Made by a program: the position numbers and the translations under genes. A stretch of DNA of 15,027 nt, from assembly GCA_027324025.1 (NCBI GenBank), contig DAHVYW010000048.1:1-15027 (forward strand). Direction: 5' to 3'. The stretch comes from JAJZQD01 sp021847735. GTDB lineage: Bacteria; Bacillota; Thermincolia; Thermincolales; UBA2595. Shown in pieces: positions 8,787-15,025 of this stretch (its first letter is position 1; each line of letters opens with the position of its first letter). Under the pieces are notes generated by a model. The model was given only the letters and a program-made list of their open reading frames with translations, did no database searches and was not told the origin of the DNA.

Positions 8787-9167
8787 ATGTGGTTGCCTAT
8801 TCTCGCTTTGTTCCTGGGCTTCCTGGTAGGCCAAACCCTTACCTTCTCATTACCCGCCAGCTTTGCACCCTACCTGTCCGTAGCCATTTTGGCAGCCCTC
8901 GACTCCACCTTAGGAGGGATTAAAGGAGTTATAGAAAAAAAATACGATGGGGCCATTCTTATAACCGGTTTCTTTATTAACGGGACCCTTGCGGCATTTC
9001 TGGTCTTCATTGGCGATTGGATAGGTGTCGACTTATATTATGTAGCAATCTTTGTTTTCGGGGTAAGGATATTCCAAAACCTGGCCATTCTCAGACGAGA
9101 TTTCATATACAAATACTTGTTGCTTCATCCGAAAAAGAATCATTCCGATTCCCATGAGGTGCAGTGA
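8787..9167 (+). CDS. sbp: Small basic membrane protein, Sbp/DUF1290 family
   Basis: A 126-aa, very hydrophobic protein with about three or four membrane segments (roughly 3-20, 25-45, 52-75 and 80-98), ending in a charged tail (KKNHSDSHEVQ). The stretch ILAALDSTLGGIKGVIEKKYD (from about 34) is the recognisable family signature. Its function is unknown; in Bacillus sbp lies just upstream of ftsA-ftsZ beside ylxX. The ATG follows the DUF881 stop codon by two bases, with GGAAGG as its binding site, and its own stop codon overlaps the next start. Co-translation with both DUF881 proteins suggests one membrane complex. Confidence 0.88.
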   Translation: MWLPILALFLGFLVGQTLTFSLPASFAPYLSVAILAALDSTLGGIKGVIEKKYDGAILITGFFINGTLAAFLVFIGDWIGVDLYYVAIFVFGVRIFQNLAILRRDFIYKYLLLHPKKNHSDSHEVQ

Positions 9168-9868
9168 TGTTTAGGAAAAAATGGCAACTAACCCTTACGA
9201 TCGCCTTTGCCTCCCTGGGATTGCTGCTGTCTTTGCAGTTTAAGACCCATCGGGCCATGGTCAATGATTTAAATTCCCAGAACAACGAAACTCTGGCCAC
9301 CATCGCCAAAAACCTTAACTCCAAGTATTACCAACTTATTCAGGAGGTATGGGACCTGCGAACCCAGCTCAAACTTTTTGAGCAGAGTGCAGACCAAAAT
9401 AAAACGGTCCTTGAGGCAATGACACGGGAGCAGCAAAAACTCAATATTGCCATAGGTTCCGTTCCCGTTAAAGGCCCCGGCTTAATCATAACTGTCCCCA
9501 GAACCGACCTATACTTCGGATACCAGGATGTCATTGATATTATTAACGAGCTTTGGAATGCCGGTGCCGAAGCGGTTTCAGTAAACGGTATGCGCATCAA
9601 CAACAATATTTCCATCCTTCCCACAGAAGAACTTTCTACTATTTCACTAAACAATAATACTATTTCCTATCCTTATGTGATCGAGGCAATAGGGGAGCCG
9701 TCTAACTTGGAAAAGGGCATTTCCATCCCCTCGGGAATCATAGACTATCTCCGTACTATTCGTAAAATCCCTCTCGAAATAAAACAGAGTGACAAAATCA
9801 GTTTACCTCCAACGTCCTCACCACACTATAAATACGCCCGTTTCGCCACAAACCCTTTGGGAGAATAA
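9167..9868 (+). CDS. DUF881 membrane protein (YlxW/YlxX-like), second copy
   Basis: A 233-aa paralogue of the gene at 8080, sharing its layout: membrane segment (about 8-25), coiled coil (about 45-95), then the DUF881 domain with GPGLIITV (103-110), NELWNAGAEAVSVNG (127-141) and YPYVIEAIGEP (168-178). Two starts are possible, GTG at 9164 and ATG at 9167. The ATG is preferred because the site GAGGTG (9155-9160) then has a six-base spacing. The ATG shares one base with the sbp stop codon (TGATG). It lacks the longer loop present after GPGVVI in the first copy, so the two are diverged, not recent duplicates. It is last in the plus-strand set, about 75 bases before a strong hairpin with a T-run. 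Confidence 0.87.
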   Translation: MFRKKWQLTLTIAFASLGLLLSLQFKTHRAMVNDLNSQNNETLATIAKNLNSKYYQLIQEVWDLRTQLKLFEQSADQNKTVLEAMTREQQKLNIAIGSVPVKGPGLIITVPRTDLYFGYQDVIDIINELWNAGAEAVSVNGMRINNNISILPTEELSTISLNNNTISYPYVIEAIGEPSNLEKGISIPSGIIDYLRTIRKIPLEIKQSDKISLPPTSSPHYKYARFATNPLGE

Positions 9869-9942
9869 GCCCATCACATATGTATGTTTTACGAACAAAA
9901 ATGGGGGGGTCCCAAAAGGGGCAGTCCTCTTTGATTCGGGCT

Positions 9943-10068
9943 AAAAGGCAGATGCAGGTATATTCCTCCGAGCGGCAACAACGCCGTTCGGCTGACCACT
10001 CCTTGCGGATTGGTCAGCCGACGACGTCAGACCGCTCTCCGGAACACACCTGCATCTGTCTTTTTTTT
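9943..10068 (+). terminator. Large branched hairpin with T-run, terminator of DUF881-sbp-DUF881
   Basis: AAAAGGCAGATGCAGGT (9943-9959) pairs with 10048-10064 with one G-U. The fold is followed by a T-run (10061-10068) that partly forms the last base pairs. It lies 75 bases past the last gene. It is formed by the core of structured element copy 1 read on its opposite strand. Confidence 0.5.
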
Positions 10069-10101
10069 GCCGGGAGGCTGCCTCTTTTGATTCAATAGGA
10101 G

Positions 10102-10129
10102 AAAAATAAAAAAGGGGGTGTTGCCCCTT
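10102..10129 (-). terminator. Weak hairpin with T-run on the minus strand
   Basis: On the minus strand AAGGGG (10129-10124) pairs with CCCCTT (10117-10112) across a six-base loop, followed by a T-rich run (10113-10102). The stem is short. No minus-strand gene needs it, except read-through from the lytic transglycosylase gene or a transcript of the structured element itself. Confidence 0.3.
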
Positions 10130-10242
10130 CCCTTAATGATTCTGTCAAACTCAAGCTAGACCGCCCCTTTTTGGGACAATATGAGAAAAGCCATTTTCAT
10201 TATATTTTCAGGAAATCTTTTTTGTTTTGGCCGGGCTCCCTC

Positions 10243-10458
10243 ATCCCGTAAGTAACTGGGGCAGCCACCGGAATTTTGACCACAAATTCAGGAAGTGGCA
10301 GATATTTTCCGGAAGGACGAGTCTGACATCCGCTTGTCGGCGATCCGCGTATGCGGGAGCCGGTAACAAGCTGAGTTGTAGCCGTCCTGGAGGAATTTAT
10401 CTGCCACTTCCGGGGCTTTCATGGACAAAAAAAGAGGTGCCCTAGTTACTTATGGGAT
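10243..10458 (+). repeat. Structured repeat element, copy 2 (MITE-like or non-coding RNA)
   Basis: The outer arms 10243-10263 and 10438-10458 match at 19 of 21 bases, and both differences are G-U pairs on the plus strand. Next inwards come 10291-10304 with 10398-10411 (GGAAGTGGCAGATA), TTCC 10307-10310 with GGAA 10392-10395, a GGA/GGA internal loop (10311-10313 and 10389-10391), and AGGACG 10314-10319 with CGTCCT 10383-10388. The top is a hairpin built from CTTGT/ACAAG, CGGC/GCCG and CCGC/GCGG (10333-10370). TCTGAC (10322-10327) and GTTGTAGC (10375-10382) are shared with copy 1. Its right end overlaps the terminator of the lytic transglycosylase gene. Confidence 0.65.
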
Positions 10459-10467
10459 ACCCCCTCT
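10427..10467 (-). terminator. Terminator of the lytic transglycosylase gene
   Basis: On the minus strand AGAGG (10467-10463), with CCC/GGG further in, pairs with CCTCT (10437-10433). Seven T follow (A-run 10427-10433). It begins seven bases past the gene's stop codon. The stem is imperfect and uses bases that otherwise form the right end of structured element copy 2, so the two folds compete. Confidence 0.5.
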
Positions 10468-10473
10468 TCTTTT

Positions 10474-11460
10474 TCATCTCTTCTGTCCTTGTGCAAAAAG
10501 CCTTTGATACTTTTGAATCAGCCGGGGCACATTTGTGATATATCCCCGGGTTTCGGGAATGAACATGTAATTCCCGTTTCTTACATTGTTTGGCCCGGCA
10601 TTGTATGCAGCCAAAGCTTGTTCGACGCTGCCGAAAGCCTTATATTGTGAAAGAAAATATCTCGTCCCCCCATCAATGTTTTGGGCCGGGTCATAGGGAT
10701 TAACCCCTAACCCCCTGGCAGTCCTGGGCATCAACTGCATCAGGCCGATAGCCCCGGCATGGCTTTCGATGGTAGCATTACCCCCGGATTCCTGTTCAAT
10801 AATAGCAGCAATAATTGCAGGGTCAGTATTATATTTTTTAGCGGCAGTTTCAATTATTTTTGCCCACTGCAGAATCCTGTCAGTCTTATCGTAAGGGACT
10901 ATTTCTCCGTTGTCGCCGATTATCACTGGTTTGTTGTCTATAGTTACGATTCTTACGGTTAACATATCAAAATAGGCCTTAAAGGCATCAACGAGGTTAT
11001 CTTTTATAATGCTCAAATCACCTTCGGCAGGCCGGTTGTCAATTTCAGGCACATAAATTTTTTCCACTGAGGCTGACACCGGCATACTGGTACTTACACT
11101 GACCAATTTCCTGCTGGCAACTTCCTGTAACCCCAAATCCCGCTTTAAAAGCAAAACAACATTTTGCAGGTTTATCCTTACCACAGTCATTTTTTCTAGT
11201 TTATAAGAAACAGTTGTCTTGCTATCCCACCGGGCATTTGCAGGCAGCTTGGCAAAGGGCGGCTTTATCCCGGACATGAAATTAATCATACTGTCGCCCA
11301 GTGGTGGGTAGTAGACGGTTGAACAAACAAAGGCAAATACAAGCAGCCAAAAGACCCTCCATTTAAAAACATAGTGGCAGGATTTTTTAATCAGCGGCAA
11401 ATACTTTTTGAGATACGGCTTGAAACTTTTCGGTACCAGTCCGGTGGCAACCATTCTCAT
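10474..11460 (-). CDS. Membrane-anchored lytic transglycosylase (SLT domain)
   Basis: It cleaves the MurNAc-GlcNAc bond of peptidoglycan outside the membrane. From the chosen ATG (11460-11458) the protein has 328 aa: a basic N-terminus, one membrane segment (about 35-52, VFWLLVFAFVCSTVYY), an unassigned middle part (60-190) and a C-terminal SLT domain (about 198-320). The domain has IIEQESGG with catalytic Glu224, GLMQLMP (239-245) and AAYNAGP (284-290), the classical family 1 signatures. The start was chosen because GGAGGAG (11474-11468) lies seven bases before it. An upstream in-frame ATG would add 47 residues with no binding site. Bacillus homologues act in wall turnover or sporulation, but the exact role is unknown here. 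It is a single gene with its own terminator. Confidence 0.88.
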   Translation of the reverse strand: MRMVATGLVPKSFKPYLKKYLPLIKKSCHYVFKWRVFWLLVFAFVCSTVYYPPLGDSMINFMSGIKPPFAKLPANARWDSKTTVSYKLEKMTVVRINLQNVVLLLKRDLGLQEVASRKLVSVSTSMPVSASVEKIYVPEIDNRPAEGDLSIIKDNLVDAFKAYFDMLTVRIVTIDNKPVIIGDNGEIVPYDKTDRILQWAKIIETAAKKYNTDPAIIAAIIEQESGGNATIESHAGAIGLMQLMPRTARGLGVNPYDPAQNIDGGTRYFLSQYKAFGSVEQALAAYNAGPNNVRNGNYMFIPETRGYITNVPRLIQKYQRLFAQGQKR

Positions 11461-11600
11461 TACCCGTCTCCTCCGTAACAATCCAGGGCAAAATGTGACA
11501 CAAAACACATAGTATGATTCAATGAAAACCCGCCTTTTCCTGCAGGAATTTGCTGGTAACAGAAAAACTTGCTTGAAATACTTATGTTTTAAAAAAAACA

Positions 11601-11614
11601 TCTAGTTTACATAA
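11601..11614 (+). promoter_or_regulatory. Motif TCTAGTTTACATAA, also found at 13928-13940
   Basis: The same motif occurs on the opposite strand within the inverted repeat TTCTAGTT-ATGTA-AACTAGAA (13921-13941) upstream of the gene at 14085; the match is 13-14 bases. Here it lies about 140 bases upstream of the lytic transglycosylase start. It may be a shared regulator site or chance in AT-rich DNA. Confidence 0.25.
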
Positions 11615-11630
11615 AATAGTTCTCATAAAT

Positions 11631-11653
11631 AAAAAGCGGGGACAATTGTCCCC
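11631..11653 (-). terminator. Rho-independent terminator of acs
   Basis: The perfect 16-base palindrome GGGGACAATTGTCCCC (11638-11653) is followed on the minus strand by GC and five T (A-run 11631-11635), then more A/T. It lies about 58 bases past the acs stop codon and separates acs from the lytic transglycosylase gene. Confidence 0.8.
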
Positions 11654-11710
11654 ACCTTTATGATTATCTAGATATTTAAAATTACCCTCGTAGATTTTAG
11701 GGTTAATTGT

Positions 11711-13636
11711 TTAGTCTTCTTTTCCCGAGTACTTGGCGGCAATTTCCTGCATTGCACCAGGATCAGCCAGGGTTGTTGCATCACCAATAGCACGGCCTTC
11801 GGCAATATCCCTGAGAAGGCGGCGCATAATTTTACCTGAACGGGTCTTCGGCAGAGCCCCTGTAAAGATAATGTCATCAGGACGGGCGATAGGTCCAATT
11901 TTCACACCAACATGCTTCTTCAGCTTGGTAATAAGCTCAGGGCTGCCTTCAAAACCGTCTTTCAGGATTATGAAGGCACATACTGACTCACCCTTGACAT
12001 CATGTTTCTTGCCAACAACCGCAGATTCAGCAACTTCCGGGCACTCGATAAGGGCACTTTCAATTTCAGCGGTTCCAAGGCGATGTCCGGATACGTTAAG
12101 TACGTCATCGACACGGCCGGTTACCCAGATATAGCCCATTTCGTCTCTTTTTGCGCCATCGCCGGCGAAGTAGTACTTGCCGAAACGCTTCCAGTACTGG
12201 TCAATATACCTGTCATCATCACCGTAAATTGTCCTTATCATGGACGGCCACGCTGATTTAACAACCAGATATCCCACATCAGTGGAATTTCCGTTCTCAT
12301 CAATAATGTCAACTTCAATTCCGGGGAACGCAACGGTAGCCGTACCGGGCTTTAGCGGAGTAATGCCCGGCAGCGGGGTAACCATATGCATACCGGTCTC
12401 AGTCTGCCACCATGTATCCATGATAGGAGCTTTTCCCCCGCCGATGTTTTCGTAATACCACATCCAGGCTTCCGGGTTGATAGGCTCCCCAACAGATCCC
12501 AGAACTTTGATAGCTGAAAGGTCGTGTTTCTTCGGAAACTCAGTGCCCCACTTCATCCAGGTCCGAATAGCGGTGGGAGCGGTATAGAATTTGGTTACCC
12601 CATATCTTTCGGCCATATCCCACATTCTGTCCTTATCGGGATAGTCAATGGTACCGTCATACATAAATGTAGTAGCACCAAGTGCCAACGGGCCGTAAAC
12701 TACATAACTGTGACCGGTGATCCAGCCGATGTCGGCAGTACACCAGTACACATCGTCCTCTTTGATGTCAAATACATACTTGGTAGTACACTGGGTACCT
12801 ACCAGGTATCCTCCGGTAGTATGTACAACACCCTTAGGTTTACCGGTTGTACCGGAGGTGTAAAGGATAAATAGCACGTCTTCGGAATCCATTGCCTCGG
12901 GCTCATAATAGTTACCTGCGGTGGCCATAATATCGTGATACCAAAGGTCGCGTCCGTCTTCCCAGACAACTTCATTACCGGCGTTCTTTACAACAACACA
13001 TTTTTCAATACTCGGTGTATCTTCCATGGCCTTATCAGCATTTTGCTTCAAGGGAAACGGGTTACCACGACGGAAGTTACCGTCTGAGGTAATCAGCACC
13101 TTTGCCTGGCAGTCATTAATCCTGTCACGTAGTGATTCGGGGCTAAAACCGCCGAATACGAGGGAGTGCGGAGCACCAATCCTGGAACAAGCCAGCATAG
13201 CTACAACAGCTTCAGGAATCATGGGCATATACAGACAAACTCTGTCACCCTTCTTTACGCCAAGGTTAGCCAGAGCATTTGCAAACTTATTAACTTCACG
13301 ATAAAGCATTCCGTATGTAAGTATAACTTGCCTTCCGATTTCGCTTTCATAAATAATAGCAGCCTTATTACGGCGGGCTGATTTAGCGTGGCGGTCTACA
13401 CAGTTGTAAGAAACATTGAGTTTTCCGTTAGTATACCATTTAAAGAACGGAGCCTTACTTTCATCAAGAACCTTGTCATAAGGTTTGAACCAGGTTACCA
13501 GTTCCTGGGCCTGGGCATCCCAAAACCCAATACGGTCTTTGTTAGCAAGTTCATAAATATCGGCTTTTGCGTTGGCTTGTTCTGCAATGTCAGCTGGCGG
13601 ATTAAAAATACGGTTTTCCAATACAATGTTTTCCAT
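11711..13636 (-). CDS. acs: Acetyl-CoA synthetase (AMP-forming)
   Basis: It activates acetate with ATP and CoA to acetyl-CoA, AMP and PPi in the cytosol. At 641 aa it has the usual Acs length, with an intact ANL-superfamily plan: P-loop YTSGTTGKPKG (259-269), WWQTETG (409-415) in which a Trp limits the acyl pocket to acetate/propionate, the hinge region YFAGDGAKRDEMGYIWVTGR (489-508), and the C-terminal KTRSGKIMRR (597-606). Lys602 in that motif is the catalytic lysine that is acetylated in the Pat/AcuA control system. The ATG follows GGGGGGAG. It has its own terminator and no acu genes beside it. It may serve acetate uptake or, in syntrophic or sulfate-reducing relatives, acetate oxidation; the window does not decide this. 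Confidence 0.97.
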   Translation of the reverse strand: MENIVLENRIFNPPADIAEQANAKADIYELANKDRIGFWDAQAQELVTWFKPYDKVLDESKAPFFKWYTNGKLNVSYNCVDRHAKSARRNKAAIIYESEIGRQVILTYGMLYREVNKFANALANLGVKKGDRVCLYMPMIPEAVVAMLACSRIGAPHSLVFGGFSPESLRDRINDCQAKVLITSDGNFRRGNPFPLKQNADKAMEDTPSIEKCVVVKNAGNEVVWEDGRDLWYHDIMATAGNYYEPEAMDSEDVLFILYTSGTTGKPKGVVHTTGGYLVGTQCTTKYVFDIKEDDVYWCTADIGWITGHSYVVYGPLALGATTFMYDGTIDYPDKDRMWDMAERYGVTKFYTAPTAIRTWMKWGTEFPKKHDLSAIKVLGSVGEPINPEAWMWYYENIGGGKAPIMDTWWQTETGMHMVTPLPGITPLKPGTATVAFPGIEVDIIDENGNSTDVGYLVVKSAWPSMIRTIYGDDDRYIDQYWKRFGKYYFAGDGAKRDEMGYIWVTGRVDDVLNVSGHRLGTAEIESALIECPEVAESAVVGKKHDVKGESVCAFIILKDGFEGSPELITKLKKHVGVKIGPIARPDDIIFTGALPKTRSGKIMRRLLRDIAEGRAIGDATTLADPGAMQEIAAKYSGKED

Positions 13637-14084
13637 GAAAATCTCCCCCCAAAAAGTTTTTTACTGTTTAGTGTACTTTAACTAGCCCATAGGTAAGCGC
13701 CGTACGTTTTTTATTTTGGAACATCACCTCACTCACAGTAATAATGCTAAGATTCTGACAAATCTTTGCCCACATGTCTACATTGTAAAACATATGGCTG
13801 GCCAATGTCACTAAATTGGCGGCTAATGGTATTAATTTAAGCCCAAATGGTTAAATTTGCCTCTGACACAAAATACTATTCGTGCTTGTCATAAAAAATT
13901 CCTGCTTTCATGAAGCTAAGTTCTAGTTATGTAAACTAGAATTGGTTATTCCTAAGAACTATAAATACCCTGAAAACTGCAAATACCCCTGCCAACTGTA
14001 TAAATTCGTAACCCGGGGGATACCCTTAAAATGGCAGCCGGTGACCTAAACCGGTTCTATGAAAAAACGAAAGGCTGATTTATT
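13637..14084. other. Gene-free gap of 448 bases between acs and the small gene
   Basis: No convincing open frame or tRNA was seen. It holds the acs leader on the left, an inverted repeat TTCTAGTT-ATGTA-AACTAGAA at 13921-13941 that may be an operator for the gene at 14085, and a possibly structured leader at 13989-14054. A TATAAA at about 13969 has no good -35 box 16-18 bases upstream. Confidence 0.5.
13989..14054 (+). promoter_or_regulatory. Possible structured leader of the gene at 14085
   Basis: CTGCCA (13989-13994) can pair with TGGCAG (14032-14037). Between them GTA-CCC pairs with GGG-TAC (14008-14023). CCGGT (14038-14042) pairs with ACCGG (14050-14054) just after. It lies 31 bases before the start codon. 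It does not match the conserved cores of the c-di-GMP-I, c-di-AMP or fluoride riboswitches as remembered. Confidence 0.25.
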
Positions 14085-14441
14085 ATGAGTAGTAATGAGC
14101 CATGGGAGATGATGGCAGATAAAAAAATTTGGTCTATGTTGACCGACCCGGACCACGAACTCAGTGTCGAATTAATTCGCCTGATGTTCATAGAACTGTT
14201 TGGCCGGGTCAAAAACCTGGAACACGAAAACAACACGTTAAAAGTTTTGTTGTTCCAATCCGAGCTAGTTGATGAAAAGGTCTATTTTGACGCCTTGGCA
14301 GAGGTCAAGGAATTCTTCAAAGAGTGGGATGAAGAAAAGGCTAAAGAAATTGATTTTTTTGCCAGTTCAGGTATATCTTTTGTGGACTGGGCCGCCTTTA
14401 CCACAAAAGGAAAATTTGACGGTAATGCCCTAAAAGGTTGA
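14085..14441 (+). CDS. Small acidic protein of unknown function
   Basis: 118 aa, not recognised. It has no signal peptide or membrane segment. It starts MSSNEPWEMM, has a probable helical or coiled-coil stretch (about 30-60: IRLMFIELFGRVKNLEHENN onward), a second charged helix (about 66-90, rich in Glu and Lys) and the C-terminal SFVDWAAFTTKGKF. Codon use looks like that of its neighbours and the frame is clean, which supports a real gene. The ATG has AAAGG about 11 bases upstream, a weak site at long spacing. It is alone on the plus strand, after a possibly structured leader. The heptad-like helix suggests a dimer or partner-binding protein; nothing more can be said. Confidence 0.65.
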   Translation: MSSNEPWEMMADKKIWSMLTDPDHELSVELIRLMFIELFGRVKNLEHENNTLKVLLFQSELVDEKVYFDALAEVKEFFKEWDEEKAKEIDFFASSGISFVDWAAFTTKGKFDGNALKG

Positions 14442-14482
14442 ATTCATTCAAACATAGAAGACCCGGGTAAATGATTAGGGGG

Positions 14483-14527
14483 AAAAAAGGGGAGTGACCT
14501 ATAAGTAAAGACTTAAGGGTCACTCCC
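14483..14527 (-). terminator. Hairpin with T-run on the minus strand
   Basis: GGGAGTGACC (14490-14499) pairs with GGTCACTCCC (14518-14527). Read on the minus strand, the hairpin is followed by CC and six T (14488-14483). No minus-strand gene lies to its right, so it may belong to a lost element. On the plus strand it follows the gene at 14085 by about 50 bases but lacks a T-run. Confidence 0.4.
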
Positions 14528-14567
14528 TAATTGTAGTTATGATACCAATTAAGTTTATCCCAATTCC

Positions 14568-14670
14568 AAGACTCCACCTTCTATAAGGTGGAGTTTCCAC
14601 TTTTCTGCTTCAGTGGGGGTAGAGTCCCCCACTGAAGTTTCGATGTTCAGCTTTAGCTGAACGAGTTCAC
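14568..14670 (+). mobile_element. Hairpin cluster like an IS200/IS605-family end, no transposase
   Basis: Three perfect hairpins stand in a row: ACTCCACCTT/AAGGTGGAGT (14571-14594), CTTCAGTGGGGG/CCCCCACTGAAG (14608-14637) and GTTCAGCT/AGCTGAAC (14645-14662), followed by GAGTTCAC (14663-14670). Strings of subterminal hairpins with a short TTCAC-like end are typical of the right end of IS200/IS605 (TnpB-carrying) elements, where they also form the 3' part of the omega RNA scaffold. No tnpA or tnpB frame is present, so this would be an orphan end or a non-autonomous copy. The family call is by resemblance. Confidence 0.4.
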
Positions 14671-14700
14671 GGGGCAAAAAGAAAGAGGGCTTTTTCTTAA

Positions 14701-14772
14701 ACCCACTTGATAGATGCCAACCGGACCAAAACCTACTACGAAGACACTATGAAGGCTAAAGGAAACAACTGA
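14701..14772 (+). pseudogene. Possible C-terminal scrap of a transposase-like gene
   Basis: Between an in-frame TAA and the TGA at 14770-14772 are 23 codons reading THLIDANRTK, then TYYEDTMKAKGNN. The composition resembles the C-terminal tail of IS transposases, and an IS-end-like inverted repeat lies 28 bases downstream. It has no start codon of its own. It is short enough to be chance. Confidence 0.2.
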
Positions 14773-14799
14773 ATAAAAAATTATTTGGTTCAAAAAGAA

Positions 14800-14829
14800 G
14801 CTGTCCCAAAACGTTAGTTTTTGGACAGC
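14800..14829. repeat. IS-end-like inverted repeat GCTGTCC...GGACAGC
   Basis: GCTGTCCCAAAAC (14800-14812) and GTTTTTGGACAGC (14817-14829) pair at 12 of 13 positions around a four-base loop. GGCTGTCC-type termini occur in several DDE-transposon families. On the minus strand it is followed by TTCTTTTT, so it could equally be a terminator hairpin. Confidence 0.45.
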
Positions 14830-14887
14830 CCCCTTGATTCATGCAATTACTTGAGAATATACAACTGAAAATAGGATGTTTCCACCA

Positions 14888-15025
14888 GGCTTAGGCTTAG
14901 GCTTAGGCTTAGGCTTAGGCTTAGGCTTAGGCTTAGGCTTAGGCTTAGGCTTAGGCTTAGGCTTAGGCTTAGGCTTAGGCTTAGGCTTAGGCTTAGGCTT
15001 AGGCTTAGGCTTAGGCTTAGGCTTA
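14888..15025. repeat. 23 perfect tandem copies of GGCTTA (TTAGGC) at the window edge
   Basis: The hexamer repeats without error from 14888 to 15025, with only GT after it at the window end. Read from an ATG at 14876 it would encode MFPP then Gly-Leu repeats, but that frame has no ribosome binding site at a usable distance. The unit TTAGGC is the same as the telomere repeat of nematodes; in a bacterial contig it is more likely a microsatellite or an assembly edge. Confidence 0.95.

Larger units (their letters stand above)
9909..10177 (-). repeat. Structured repeat element, copy 1 (MITE-like or non-coding RNA)
   Basis: The ends are imperfect inverted repeats: GTCCCAAAAGGGGCAGTC from 9909, matched by the complement of 10158-10177. 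Inside are nested helices. 9949-9959 pairs with 10048-10058 (CAGATGCAGGT), TTCC 9963-9966 with GGAA 10041-10044, GAGCGG 9970-9975 with CCGCTC 10032-10037, and 9988-9998 with 10011-10021. On the minus strand this copy shares a core with copy 2: TTCC-GGA...TCTGAC...GTTGTWGC...GGA-GGAA. No open frame of note lies inside. On the plus strand the main hairpin is followed by eight T (10061-10068), so it also serves as a terminator for the DUF881/sbp genes. Confidence 0.6.

Noticed and set aside
9880..10445. Short plus-strand open frames of about 72 codons in the gene-free region
   Set aside because: They run through the hairpins of the structured elements, lack ribosome binding sites and have unnatural composition.
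11461..11601. Forty-seven-codon extension of the lytic transglycosylase
   Set aside because: No ribosome binding site lies at the upstream ATG, while GGAGGAG is ideally spaced before the ATG at 11460; the extra residues do not form a signal peptide.
13989..14084. Known riboswitch (c-di-GMP-I, c-di-AMP ydaO, fluoride) before the gene at 14085
   Set aside because: Short fragments such as CTAAACC and GGGGGATACC are suggestive, but the conserved cores are not there in order.
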